DNA of 64,000 nucleotides from Dioscorea cayenensis subsp. rotundata (GCF_009730915.1 NC_052488.1:20516305-20580304), one strand, 5' to 3'. Shown: positions 30,111 through 43,301, counted from the first letter of the stretch. Numbers and translations are program-made. The notes: generated from the sequence alone by a model not told the origin.

Positions 30111-31314
30111 TGAAAATTAGCTAAAAATTGAGTAGAAAATGGAAGGCCTTGCTGTGGAAATAACTTAAATTTTCTCAGAAAAAATCATTTAATGAGTTTT
30201 TATTGAATTTTCTATGTTTTCTATTTTTACTTAAATATTTCACAGAGAGGAAAAAAAAAATCATTTTATACATTTATAATTTTACATGATGGACATAGTG
30301 GTGGTCCAGACCAAGCGATTCAGACCAAATAAAAAACCCGGTTTGGTTCATATGAACCGGAAACGAGACCGTATCACCTTCATTTGGCTTTTTTAGTATC
30401 TCGACCTCTCGAGAGCTCGTCTTCTTCGATCTCTCCTCCCGCCGTTGGCGTTCTCACGGCTGGTCTCCTCCATTCTCCGGCGATCTTCTACTTTGGTACG
30501 TCTCCCCACCCTCCTACTTCTCTTGCTCTCGGATCATTTTATTTGCCCTTTTGAGATCTAGGGTTTTCTATCGATTTCGTGAAGATTTGGTTTGTTTCCT
30601 GAAATTCTTTGGATTGTAAACCAGGTTATGTGGTTATATGATTTGGTTCAAGATTCATTCTTGGATGCTCTGATTTTTCCTTCTTTTCTTTTGTTTGAAT
30701 TTGATCGCCGGTTGATTGATAAGGAATCTAACCTAGAATTCGTTTGCGAGATCTGTGTGAAATCCGAGTGAATTCTTGGTTTTTTTTTAAAAGCACTATG
30801 TGACTTTGCTTTGGAAAACATGTAAATTTGAAATCTGGATGTATGGTTGATTAGTTCTTTGCTGTGGGTTTTGATTAGAAATGCTGAAAATAGAAGATGG
30901 TTATAAATTTGTTAAAATCGGAGACCAGGTGGTCGGAAAGGAATGTTGGGCATGAAATAAACAAGTCCCAAGATTTCTTTTTTCATCTTATTGCATTTCA
31001 TGTTCTTAATGTATATCGTGCACTTGTGTTGTTTGTACCTTAGGAATTATTAAATTGATTGTTAGTATACTTTTGTTGTATTGCATGAGTAAGCATTAGT
31101 TGATTCTGATGCTCATTTTTGTGTGCATTTTTAGTTTTATCCCATTGATGTTTGTTTCAAGGTATTTTCTTTCTTCATCCGCTTAACCTTGGATTTTGAA
31201 GGGAATTCCTTGGCTTTAATGGCAGTTATTGGTCTGGTGGTTGGCATTGCTTTACAAGGATACTAAGTCAAATCCATCTCACACATTTTTCAGCCGTGAC
31301 AGTAGGAAGGTGTG
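30111..31314 (+). promoter_or_regulatory. Promoter, leader exon and leader intron of the PP2A-A gene
   Basis: A CT-rich transcribed leader is apparent at about 30400-30495 (TCTCCTCCCGCCGTTGGCG, ending at a GTACGTCTCC donor). A T-rich leader intron follows, and a TTTTTCAG acceptor near 31293 precedes the start codon. 30.1-30.3 kb is plain AT-rich spacer. Confidence 0.5.
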
Positions 31315-34300
31315 ATGGCTATGATCGATGAGCCATTATATCCAATTGCTGTATTGATAGATGAGTTGAAAAATGAAGATATTCAGTTGAGACTAAACTC
31401 CATTCGTAGGCTTCCTACAATTGCACGAGCTCTTGGTGAGGAAAGAACCAGGAAGGAATTGATACCTTTTCTTAGTGAAAACAATGATGATGATGATGAG
31501 GTGCTTCTTGCCATGGCTGAAGAGTTGGGTGTTTTTACTCCATATGTTGGGGGAGTGGAATATGCACATGTTCTGCTTCCACCATTGGAAACATTATGTA
31601 CTGTTGAGGAAACTTGTGTCAGAGACAAAGCAGTCGAATCACTTTGTCGAATTGGGGCACAAATGAAGGAAAGTGATTTAGTAGATTGGTTCATTCCTCT
31701 GGCCAAGGTAAAGGAAAGCTATTTATTATGCTTATTTATGCTAGCTTAGGAGGTCTTGATTTATTGATTAATATATACTTCATATACATCTTCTATATGT
31801 TCCTGTTCATAGAAAGAGTTATCTTGGTGTAGATCCCATATAAGCCAGAAAAATGTAAAAATTGAGGGATACACTTGATATAATTATTGCACACAGTTAA
31901 TGGTATCCAGGCTGTTGACTTTATTGTTTCTGCTGTCATCTATATAGCCCTGAAATGTGTGAAATAAGGGATTATTTTATATGAATATTAATCCAAGTTA
32001 TAGACCTTGAAGATGTTGTGCAAAATAACTTGTTATTTTGGATAGGAAGATGCATTCTTGAATTAATCATAAAATCAAAGATAGATGGCACTCTAGTGAT
32101 TATTCTATTTTACAATATGTTGTGGTAAATATTTAAGAAGTACAATCATAGTAAGCTGTCAGTAATGTATTTCTTGCATGGTTTTTGAAAGCTGTGGCAG
32201 ATCTTAACAGTTTTTTTTCATAAAAATTTATTATATATCTAGTTCTTTAATACAACAAGGACTTCATCAAATTTAATATGCTGTGGTTAGTTCTTTTGCC
32301 TTCTAGGTATTGTGTTTATGCCCTTAATTTGATCATTATGCCAGTTAACTCTTAGAGAACATCAAATTTTTGCTGATGAAGCCACTTGGTCAAGTTGTAA
32401 AGCTGAATGACGTCCACTGTTTTACTTGACAAGTCATTTTTAACCTTTAAGTGTACTGGTACATTTGTGATTATAACAAAAGATATCTCCATCTTTTTTG
32501 GTTAGCATGCTTGAGGCCACATTGCTTCTAATCTGGAATTATAATTTTTATGTACAGATACATTATCAATGAATTATTTTTCTGATGCTCTGTTTATTCT
32601 AAATGTTAGAGATGGTCACAGCATCCTGAGATAATTTCTCATGCACTGTCTTGCTATTGATTCTTATTTCTAGAGGCTAGCTGCGGGTGAGTGGTTTACT
32701 GCACGAGTTTCCTCATGTGGGCTTTTTCACATTGCCTATCCCAGTGCACCTGAACTTATCAAGGCAGAATTAAGATCTATCTATGGCCAATTATGCCAGG
32801 ATGACATGCCTATGGTGAGAAGATCCGCTGCTTCAAACCTTGGGAAATTTGCTGCTACAGTTGAACCCAGTTTTCTAAAGACTGATATCATGTCAGTTTT
32901 TGAAGATCTTACACAAGATGGTATGCCTATATTGACTATGTTTGTCATTGATCATTAGCAATAGCTACATGTTCTTTACTATGTGTTGTTGTCCCAGTGA
33001 GGTCTCAGTGAGGTGACATTTAACACACTTCTGATGTTCATCATTGTGGCGTACTTTTATGGGAGAGACCTTATTGTGATTGGTGTTGGGGTTTTTTTAT
33101 AAAAAAAATACTGTTATGAAATGTTTCATTTGACCAGTAATTGAGATATGAAATATCATGGAAAGCTTGAAAGGTGGCAAGATATTACAATAAGTAGTTT
33201 TCCTTTTAGAAGCCTATTTATGTACAACACACTGTTGGAAGATGTATGTTTCTGAGAATTAATAGAATTTAGATTAAGTTTATCTTCTGAATCTTTTGGC
33301 CAGACCATGCACTATGATAAATGAACTTTATTCCATGTAGATTGTTCTTATTTGAATTTCATTGATCTCTTTATGTCCCAGACCAAGACTCGGTTCGCCT
33401 GTTTGGCTGTTGAGTGTTGTGCAGCTCTGGGGAAGTTGCTGGAACCCCAGGATTGTGTAGCACATATCCTTCCAGTCATTGTAAATTTCTCACAGGTATG
33501 CCTGCTGCAAGCCCATATTGGTTAAAGAGAATTTTTTTTCTTTTCTTTTTGCACATTTCAGAGACATGTCTTTCGGCAAGCTATGCTTGCTTTCTTGAGA
33601 GTTGCAATTAAATATTTTTTGAATGTTGTCACAAGTTGTTTGATATCCAACAAAGATTGTTTTCAATGTTTTGAACCTGATTGGTCAATTTCATGTTTAG
33701 GATAAGTCTTGGCGTGTCCGGTACATTGTCGCAAATCAATTGTATGAACTTTGTGAAGCTGTTGGTTCAGAACCCACCAGGTAATTTATTTTGTAGCTCA
33801 TGTGACACCACATTATGTGGCCCTTCTAAGCATATTAGAGTTTACTGATTTAAGTTGGTTTACTTTCTTGTGTCTTTTGTGCTTCTCCATATTTTTCTCT
33901 TATAAAAGTTCAATATAAATGACTCAAACATCCATTGTGAATTATTGAAATGCAGGATCCTTTTTAATTTTTCAAATGATTTTGACATGCTGACTCCTAT
34001 ACCTTTTCCAGGGTGGATCTAGTGCCTGCATATGTACGGCTTCTTCGTGATAATGAGGCGGAAGTACGCATAGCTGCTGCTGGGAAGGTCACTAAATTTT
34101 GTAGGATCCTGAACCCCCAACTTGCAATCCAGCAGATTCTCCCATGTGTGAAGGTGACCTTGCTGCCCTTCATCCTAAGTAGGGTTTAGGTTTTTCCCTT
34201 GATTTTTGTGGATGTCTTAAAATTATTCTTCTTTTTCTTCTCTTTGTGATATTTCGGTGCTGCTTGTTCTAGGACTTGTCTTCAGATTCTTCCCAGCATG

Positions 34301-37144
34301 TGCGCTCAGCTTTGGCCTCTGTAATTATGGGTATGGCACCTGTTCTGGGAAAGGTATGAGTCTATGTTTTATTTGCACATGTTCTATGGAATTGGACCAA
34401 ATATGGATTTGCATATGATCCTAGACTTGTATACTGGTCAAGTAGTCTTTATTATTTAAATTTTTCTGATTAAAATTCTCTGGGAGACATGCTTCATGTT
34501 CTTTTAAAGCCATTTTTTTTAATCTATGAAAATCTGCTTAAATTCCCCCTTGAAATTCTATAACCATACATATTCTTAGTAGATAGATGCTTTTTCCTCA
34601 GCTTTCCTGCATTCAGTACTTTGTGTATGAACAAGCTCAATGTGTTCTGGTCTTCTGTAGGATGCAACCATCGAACAATTACTACCAATTTTCCTTTCTC
34701 TACTCAAGGACGAGTTCCCTGATGTTAGACTCAACATTATCAGCAAACTTGACCAAGTAAATCAGGTGCGTGCAGTTTGAAATTGTTTGTCATCTGTGTC
34801 ATCGATATTTAATAATTGACTGTAATTAATAACAAAGAAATATATGGTTTGCTTATGTGTTGATCACTGGGTATGATTTGCATGCATGATGATGCTTGTT
34901 GTGGTACTGGCCCGAGCTTTTTGCTTGGAAAAGTTAGTGTTTATCAATGTTAAGTAGATTAAACATTTTGTGTTGCTATATAGGGAGACACTACAGTTTC
35001 CAAAACAGAAAAAAAAAAAATTTATCTAAAACTGTGTTTCGCAGGTTATTGGGATTGACTTGCTCTCTCAATCACTGTTGCCAGCTATTGTGGAGCTTGC
35101 AGAGGACAGGCACTGGAGGGTGCGGCTTGCGATAATTGAGTACATCCCTTTATTGGCCAGTCAGTTGGGGGTGAGATTTTTTGACGACAGACTTGGTGCT
35201 CTTTGCATGCAGTGGTTGGAAGATAAGGTATTCTAAATCTCTCCAAAAGACTAGAAATTACCAACTGATGTTGGAATATTTCCCTTTTATTGACTTTAAT
35301 TATTGCAGGTATTAATGGTGTTGTGATTATTATTTGATAAATGCATGCCGTACACACCATTTAAGTTTTGTATCCTCATTAGAGTAACTAAAGTTCTTCA
35401 GTTTAGAAACTGAAATTATTTCCGAAGTGATAACCAAGGTACCCGTGATATCGAGACAGACCAAAAATTTCAAGTTTTGATTTACTTAGAAGAAATGATT
35501 ACCAGATCTTTGATCTGTATAAATGCAGTAGTTGGCTACCAGGGATATTCTTGCTGTTTTTGTATTCTCTGCATGGCTAGAGCTTATAGTGCACTTTAGT
35601 CCTATTTGAGGAGCATATGTATAAAGTTCATGGTCTCTGTCGCTTACACGTGTGCACTTGCAATGTGTCAATGCATTTCGTTTTTGTCTAAAAAAAATTT
35701 TTTATGTTGAGTTCGACATATTTCAATGATAGGGCAGTTCACATTTATGTTAACCCTGTGCCATCAGTTTGAAAAATGTTTTTTATTTTTTCTTAAAACT
35801 TACATGGCGTAACTTGCCACATTAGCTGTTACATGGCTTTTTTTATTTTTTAAATTAAGTTTTTAGTTATAATTTTTTTTTTAATATTTTTTAATTTTAA
35901 ATTTATAAAATATTTAATTTAAAATTTATTAATACAAATTTTTAAAATGTAAATAATAGGTTAATATTTTCTTATTAATTTTAATTTTTTTCAAAAAAAT
36001 AAAAAGATTTTTAAAATTTTTTTTTATTAGTAAACAATTAAAATTTTATTTCAAAAAATGCCACATGGCAGCTAACATGGGCATATTGTTATGTGTGCAC
36101 CATGCAAGTGTTATGAATCAAAATGAACTTTATCAGCATAGTACAAGGGCCATAATACTCTTTTTTCTAAAATGCAATAACGAAAGTGCATTGTATGCCT
36201 GGTATAGGGACTAATAGCACACTTGAGGCTATCTTTGACAAAGTATATCAACTATGTATTGACTTTCATTCCTATGAACGTTATCAAGCTGAACAAGTCA
36301 TTTACCATAGGTTAAATAACTTGGAGCAAATGATTATTGCACAGGTGTTTTCAATTCGTGATGCAGCAGCTAATAACTTGAAGCGCCTTGCAGAAGAATT
36401 TGGCCCTGAATGGGCAATGCAGCATATAATTCCCCAGGTTTGCATCTTAGTTAGTTTTTTTTTTTCACCATTAAGTTTCTTTTTCTTTGAAATCCTGTAC
36501 TAACAGTTGTCTTCCTTTTTTTTTTCTTTTCTTTGGCACAAGAACATTGCAGTTGTCTGTTCTAACCAATTCTCTTGATCCAGGTGCTGGAGAAGGCCAA
36601 TAATCCACATTATTTGTATCGTATGACCATCTTGCAGGCAATCTCTTTACTTGCCCCGGTTCTCGGATCTGACATCACATGCCATAACTTATTGCCAGTT
36701 ATTGTAAATGCTTCAAAGGATAGGTGAATGGCTATCACATTTGTAGCAAATATGCATAGAAATATATTTATTTTTCCTTGTGTTATTCTCATTTAGTTGG
36801 ATCCTGACAAAGTGACTTTTTCTGTCACAGGGTTCCCAACATCAAATTTAATGTTGCAAAAGTATTGCAATCTCTAATACCAATAGTTGACCAGTCTGTA
36901 AGTAGCCAAATGGAAGAGTTGTGAAACTGATAATTCATCAACATGTTATTTCCTCGTAGAAGTCTTGTTAAAGTATGCCCTTTTTTTTCTCCCTTTGCTG
37001 ATGAAAGTATATGTTCGTGTCCAGGTGGTGGAGAACACTATTAGGCCCTCTCTTGTTGAGCTCAGTGAGGATCCAGATGTGGATGTTAGGTACTTTGCGA
37101 GCCAGGCCATTCATGCATTGGATCAGGTCATGATGTCTAGCTAG
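31315..37144 (+). CDS. PP2AA: PP2A 65-kDa regulatory (scaffold) subunit A, frameshift in exon 3
   Basis: HEAT-repeat scaffold that joins the catalytic C and regulatory B subunits of protein phosphatase 2A. The start at 31315 gives [19 protein letters not shown]. Twelve coding exons: exon 1 31315-31708; exon 2 from about 32674 ([19 protein letters not shown]); exon 3 about 33382-33496; exon 4 about 33702-33780; then exons near 34.01, 34.27, 34.66, 35.04, 36.34, 36.58, 36.83 and 37.02 kb, ending VMMSS and a stop at 37142-37144. The protein is of usual length (about 587 residues), with conserved HEAT blocks such as [20 protein letters not shown] and [20 protein letters not shown]. Exon 3 has one T too many at 33402-33404: as read, DQDSVRL is followed by a stop within five codons. 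With two T's it reads [19 protein letters not shown]. All other exons are clean, so I favour a sequence error over loss of an essential gene. Confidence 0.92.
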
Positions 37145-37810
37145 AAAATCTAGTCCTTAAAGTCATCCCTGAATTGCTATACAGTGATTGATCAGGTGAG
37201 GGTAGTGCTACTGTTTGTGCGCGCGGGCGTGCTTATTCATTCCTGATTAAGAATGTTCTTTGATGAAGGACAATTCTTTTTATTTTTTCCTTGTATTTTT
37301 GCCCTCCCTCTTTTGTTGTGTTTTTTAAGTTCAGGATGAAAACATAACCAAATAGGCCATGAATTCCAGTTGTAATTTCTGTGAATTATGTGCGTTATGT
37401 TGTGCTGTCCATCATTCATGTGCATCTAAGCGTTGATTTTGGTCCAATCTGTTTCCAGAGACTTGGTTTTGATTTCATGGCCAGGGTCTGCATTTTGGTG
37501 TTAATGTTTTATTTGTGCATAGTTAAGAGGGTGATGTTATGCTTTTTGAAGCTTAGAAGAGAATAGAAAACACCAAATAATTTCCAAGAAATGTGTTTAT
37601 AAAATTCAAATCTAAATTTGGCCATGGAATAAACTCTTGTTGCTGAGTCAAGCATGAATTATTTTAGTTAATTTACCCTCAGAATACATGAAAGGTGGTG
37701 GATAATTTTATCATCGAACCTAGCATTAGTATTCATGGATGATATTGGTGAGCCATAGGCATCGTAAATAAGTTAAAATCATTATACCTTGTATGACCAT
37801 GTGTTTGATG
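37145..37810. other. Tail-to-tail spacer, PP2A-A 3' UTR
   Basis: 3' flank of the PP2A-A gene running into the 3' end of the minus-strand beta-galactosidase pseudogene. No additional gene recognised. Confidence 0.5.
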
Positions 37811-39153
37811 TTAAATTTATGATACTGTTACCTTCTGCAACTAGTTTGACAGGTCCATTAACTTTTCCTGCTGGCCAATCGTCAAAATGTGCTCCATAAT
37901 TCTGTTGAAATGCTGTAAAATTCAGTCTCCAAACATGAGCCTAAACATCAAGGGAGTACACTAATCGATTGAGCGGGAAAAAAGTAATCGGAGCCTTTGA
38001 AGTTCACTGTTTCATTGATATATTGATTAGCATTTACTATGAAACATCCAGCTTCAGTAGTTCCATTGATTGAGTACTTGGTCACCTTTACTGAATTTCC
38101 ATAGTCAGTTGAAGTAACGTCTCCTTGAGTTATTACTTTCTCCATCATCTTAATTAGTTAATTTTATTTTTTTAGCAGTTTTGATTTGTAGATGAACATA
38201 AGAATTGGTGATTATATTACTGTATTTAATTGTCGAGAAGAGCATCAAATTCATAAGAAGTTACTAAGAAAGGACCACCTGAGGTGTGACCAAAGTTTGT
38301 TCTTCCATGATATATACTGAAGGAATTTAAAGTCAGTGTTTTTCTGTGTAAATTAATCACTTTTGCACATGAAAATACCATATCATAAGTTTTGGTAAGT
38401 CCCTCCAGATTCAAAGAACTTGACGACTGCATTTCCTCAAGCTTTAAAACTGACAATTTGAAGTTTTAAATACATCAAATTAATTAGAGTTGTAAAAAAA
38501 AAAAATTAACTGAAATGTAAACCAACCATCCTGTCCAATTCTCTGTCCACATTTTCTGGAAATTCGGACTGCTTGGCTGGAATTCATCACTGTAAAATCC
38601 ATTGCAAGTGTTTATCTGCAGAAAAATTCATTCAATGTTTAATGCTAATTTATAGCTTAGAGTGAATTAAATAAAATTAAATATACCATTGAAGTCGAGT
38701 TCACCCTCAAAGTTATACTGATCAAAAGAAAAAGAAAATAAAAAAAAAACAGAAAGCTTTTATTTTTTTTCCTAAATATTACTATCATGAACAAGAAAAT
38801 GCTGAAACCTCTTGATGTTTAGGTTCATGAAAATAACAAAATATATGCATATCAATGGCGCATTTAGACTGCCGTCTTTTGCCTTCTGAATCAGACCCGG
38901 CCACACATCTGAACAAAAAAAATTGAGCAAATAATTACTATAAAAACAAAAAACAATGCATGATTTGCCTAATGAATTGATCAAAGCAAACCTGTGCAGT
39001 GCTTCTTGGATAATGTATGGATCCTGATATGAGTACTCTTCTTTCTCCATCGATAGTTATCACTCTTGAGTCATAACAATCATTTAAAGTATAAGATTTC
39101 AAGCAATGCCACAAGAACAACAGAGCCAGCAACAAATTTCTGAAAGTACTCAT
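37810..39153 (-). pseudogene. Truncated beta-galactosidase (GH35) pseudogene
   Basis: Reads as a deleted copy of the neighbouring beta-galactosidase. It starts [20 protein letters not shown] (signal peptide), then [20 protein letters not shown]. The next exon has VWPGLIQKAKDGSLNA followed by a frame break. Exon 3 is cut to YNFEGELDFN. The exons carrying the sugar-binding core and the acid/base IENEYGN motif are missing. It resumes at [13 protein letters not shown] with MWTENWTGW intact, then YHGRTNFGHTSGGPF, MMEKVITQGDV and YINETVNFKGSDYFFPA, and a final fragment NYGAHFDDWPAGKVNGPVKL near 37.85 kb. The downstream jelly-roll and lectin parts are absent. A single-base frame break also lies near 38385. 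Sequence divergence from the intact gene suggests an old tandem duplicate rather than a recent copy. Confidence 0.75.
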
Positions 39154-39443
39154 TATTCTTCCAAGAAAATTATCTATGTTAAGAGTTCATTGGTGAGATT
39201 TTTACAAGGGAATAGATGATAAGAAGCAGTTTATTTTTATACCAGTTTTGTTACCTTGACATGTTGCATGCACTTGGACACAAGTTGTGCACTCAAGAAC
39301 CAAATCTGACTAACAATTTAACACACACATATTGAATAGAACATGAATTTATTCAATCAAACATGGTCTAAACAGGCCTCATGAAGCTTGAAATGAGAAC
39401 AAACTCAAAACAACTGGATGTTGTCTTTCAAAACTAATACAGA

Positions 39444-42400
39444 TTAAGAGCAAACAGCCTCAACAGCGAGTTTCTTTGGAATTCCTGCACAACTAGCACA
39501 TGCACCGAGCTTTTCAATCGCCACATCGATTGAACACAATGGCTTGCCAATGCACTCTTGTTTGATCAATGAGAGAACAGGCTCACCGGACTCGCATTTC
39601 GCTGTCTTGAATGAGCCACACTCACCTTGAATGTCACCATAGGCGGCGAAAGTGACATCGGAGATCAATCTTCCTGCTTGACATGTTAATACAAGAGTCT
39701 TTCCTTCATCAACTTTGGCACAAGTAGTTCCCTACAGTCACAGTCTGGAAGTTAATTCCCAGAGGATCACCGCCGAATTCTTCAAACAGAACCAATGTGT
39801 TTGGCAATCCAGCCTTCAAGAATGATCTTGGTACATGATACCTAATCAAATTTTCACAAAATGAACACATATTGAACAAGATAAAAAGTAGATAAAATAT
39901 AGATGTTAATGAAGAATGATGAAACAACCATCTCTGAGAAGGCTCGCCACAATCGGTTCGACAGCGGGAATCAGTGTATTGTCCACGATAATCACAAGGC
40001 TTGCATGCATTAGGATCAGCAGTATAGTTTGGCCAGAACCTACCAAGACTATAGCCATTCACCCAGGCAGCTCCCTTACCCATTCCTAGCAAGTCCACCA
40101 CTACTGGCTCATCGCCAATCGGCGATTCAAAGTTCGCCTATGGGAACAAATCAAGAAACTCATGAGTTCTATACATTCAAAACTATGTACATTAATGAAA
40201 CAGTTAACAAGTGCTTACTTTGTACCAAGTGAAGGGTTTAAGTGTTGGAATGTAATCTGTTTTCCATTGTAGGCTTCTAGTGTTGCAGTTCTCATCAGCA
40301 AAGACTTGTTGCTTCTCCATTCCATTCAATCCAATCTGATGTAAATGTTTGAAAATTTTCAGTTTAAATGAAAAATTACAAAAGCTTGTCTTCTTGTGAG
40401 AATGTCAATTTATAATCAACCTTATATGACCATTTATTCTTTGTCAAATCTATTGAATTGTTCCCATTCCCAATTAGTTTCACAGGACCACCAACAATTC
40501 CATATGAATCATACTCAAAGAATGAGCCATAATTCTGCAGAAAAAAAAAACAGCAGAAAATTACAAAACACACTCAAATGAAATGAAGTCAAGGCAAATA
40601 ATAATTAGAAAGAGAAAAAAAAAAATAGAAGAAGAAAACTCACCTCTAATCCAACAGTGGCACTAAGAAGTGAAATGTAATTAATGCCAGCATTAAGAGA
40701 AACATTCTTCTCAAACACAAAGTTCCATTCAGATTTCAAGGAATACTGAGACCCTACAAGCTCCCCATTCACAAATGCATGAAGGACATGACCAGTTGTA
40801 TTAACACTAAGAACCATGACTTCCTTCTCCTTAACATCAACACTGAAAACAACCATAAGATTATTTATATAAACTTAGTTAAATAAATAGCCAAAGCTTA
40901 TAAAATTCATTACCTTGTCATGTACCAAAGATAATCACTATCATCAACAGTACTAGAAGTTTGCTCCAAAAGCCTTTGAGCAGAGAAAGAACCAACTCCT
41001 TTGAGGTTATCACCATGCATCTCAGACAACCATGACCAGCTTAGCTTCTGAGACCCTTCTTTACATGTATCAGGCTTCTTGATCATAATGTGAGTTTCAG
41101 TGTTAACCTTTGCAGTGTTATACACCTCTAACTTGCAATCTGGTGCAACACTGACAGACCATGCAGGCAAGAAATACTCTGCTCCTTCGAACACAACTGT
41201 GAAATCTGTCGTCGTGTTTATGTTGCTGAGGAAACAACCACAGGCATTACCTTCATCTGTATATTTTGTTGCCTGTTCATATGAATAGTTATATATCAAG
41301 ATATCAAATATATTTCAACCAATTCAAACAAATTAAGACCAAAGAATTATACCGTCACGCCGTTTCCGAGGTCTGTGTCCGTCGCATTGCCTTGAAGAAG
41401 AGCCTTGTCCATCATTTTGATTGCAGCATGTAGCTCCTTCAGGTGTCCCCATTTTGGTTGCCTTAAGTTTCCTATCCAATGTTATACAACAAAATTATTA
41501 TTTTTTCAGTTTGAATTATATACATATACATATATGTCTATAATATATGTGAGTTTAATTACCATATTCGTCAAGAGGAGCATCATAATCATATGTTGTT
41601 GAGATGTATGGGCCTCCGGCAAAGCGACCGAAATTAGTACCTCCGTGATACTGATAAAAAATGCTCTTGTTAATATGGTATCAGAGCTATTGTTTTCTCT
41701 GTTCTAAATATTACAATTCGCTAACCATGTAATAGTTTTGGAAAGTTCCTCCAGTTTGGAAAAACCGCGCAACCGAAAAGGCCAAATCTTCGGCTCGGCG
41801 ATGAGGCTTAGCTTCACTCCATTTCTGAAACCTATAAATCATTTCACATTCATCATTAGTTCCTGTCTACAAAGTACACAATATATATAATTTCCATACA
41901 TCCAAGTAATTCATACCATCCAGTCCAGTTCTCGGTCCACATCTTCGGACTTTTCGGGTTGTTAGGCTTGAAGCTATCACAATAAAATCCATTGCATGTG
42001 TTGATCTAAACCAAAAAAAAGAAATATGTGAATTCAAAATAGTTAGAGACTAATTAAGTGATCATGATGATGATAATAATTAAAGAGAGGAATTACAAAC
42101 CATAGGTTGTGGAGCATCTGGTTGTTGGCACATCACCCATGGAACACCAATGTTTTGAGATTCTGCCATTTTAGCACACCATTGCACATATCTTTTTCCT
42201 GCTTCTCCAAATGGTTTCATAATGTTCCCATACTCATTCTCAATCTGTTCATTTTACATACATTATTCAAACAAATTTCTTATCAATGTGATATATATAT
42301 ATTTATATGTCATGAGAACATCGAAATAAATATATATGTATGTATACCTGAGCTAAGATGATAGGACCTCCTTGAGGTGCTAAAAGCTGCTCATTTTTTA

Positions 42401-43237
42401 TCATGTTCACTATCAATGTAGTGAAGTTTTGCATTTCATTCTGTTGATCAGAAATATGAAAAACAGTTAATGATTCGGAATTAATTAAAACATCATTAAA
42501 TATTATTCATCCATTGAAGATGACAAACCTCAAATTGTTTGTTATCAGTCCTAAATTGCAATCCTGGTATGTTCCTCAACCATACAGGAAAACCTCTGAA
42601 ATACAACATTTTCACATCAGTAAAAATAATAATAATAATAATATATATATATATATACAAGTAAAAAAAAAAAAAGTTACCCATAATTCCACTCTGCACA
42701 AGCATAAGGTCCAATTCTGAGAACAGAATACAACCCAGCATTCTTGATTTCCTTAAGAAATCTAATAAGATCCAAATTCCCTTCAAAAGTTATACTGTAA
42801 AAAAAAACCATCCAAGTAAAATTCATGCTTGTAATTCCATTAAAAAAGTAAAAACAATAAGTATTAATTGATCAACCTCTCGTTGTCTGGGCTCATGAGC
42901 ATTCCAGAAAACATAAGTTTCAATTGCATCAAGGCCTCCGAGTTTCGCCTTTTGAATCAAATGAGGCCACATCTAAGAACAAAATACATTTAAAAAAAAA
43001 ATGAAGTTATAAATAACAGTAATCATAAACATAATCATGAAACTTAATTATGGATTTAATTAAAACCTCAGGAGTGCTACGTGGATAGTGAATAGAACCA
43101 GAAAACAGTAACTTTTTCTCTCCATCAATAATAATAGCTCTTCCATCATGAGTTACTTCAGTAGAAGAAACAAGAACAAAGAAATGCAAAAGAATAAGAA
43201 CAAGAGAAGTAAAAGAAGGAAGTAAAAAGGAAGACAT
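39444..43237 (-). CDS. BGAL: Beta-galactosidase, GH35 with SUEL lectin C-terminus, two frameshifts as read
   Basis: Apoplastic exo-beta-galactosidase acting on cell-wall galactans and arabinogalactans. The start at 43237 gives [20 protein letters not shown], a signal peptide; the ATG 60 bases upstream lies in a CATG repeat and is less likely. About 16 exons follow: [31 protein letters not shown] with [34 protein letters not shown] (acid/base Glu); MWTENWTGW (nucleophile Glu); [20 protein letters not shown]; the beta-sandwich region with [12 protein letters not shown] and [17 protein letters not shown]; and the terminal SUEL-type lectin ([16 protein letters not shown] ... [10 protein letters not shown]). 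Two single extra bases break the frame: in the A run 42785-42788 (YNF then a stop instead of YNFEGNLDL) and near 39728 (VTVG, then shifted, before [10 protein letters not shown]). Both catalytic residues are intact, so it is full length once these are discounted. Confidence 0.9.
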
Positions 43238-43276
43238 TGATGGAAGTGTAAGAATTAGGCAAGAATGAATGAACAA

Positions 43277-43301
43277 TGCATGCATGCATGCATGCATGTA
43301 T
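43277..43301. repeat. CATG-type tandem array (RY-like motifs) upstream of BGAL
   Basis: Five to six consecutive ATGC/CATG units give overlapping CATGCATG palindromes. CATGCA is the core of the plant RY element bound by B3 factors. Position relative to the transcription start is unknown; it may be in the 5' UTR. Confidence 0.5.

Noticed and set aside
36003..36200. Possible extra exon in the long PP2A-A intron (35.2-36.3 kb)
   Set aside because: The flanking exons join in frame with the conserved protein sequence and leave nothing missing between EDK and VFSIRDAAA.
43238..43297. Upstream ATG for BGAL ([11 protein letters not shown]...)
   Set aside because: It is generated by the CATG repeat; the signal peptide starts naturally at MSSFLLPSF.
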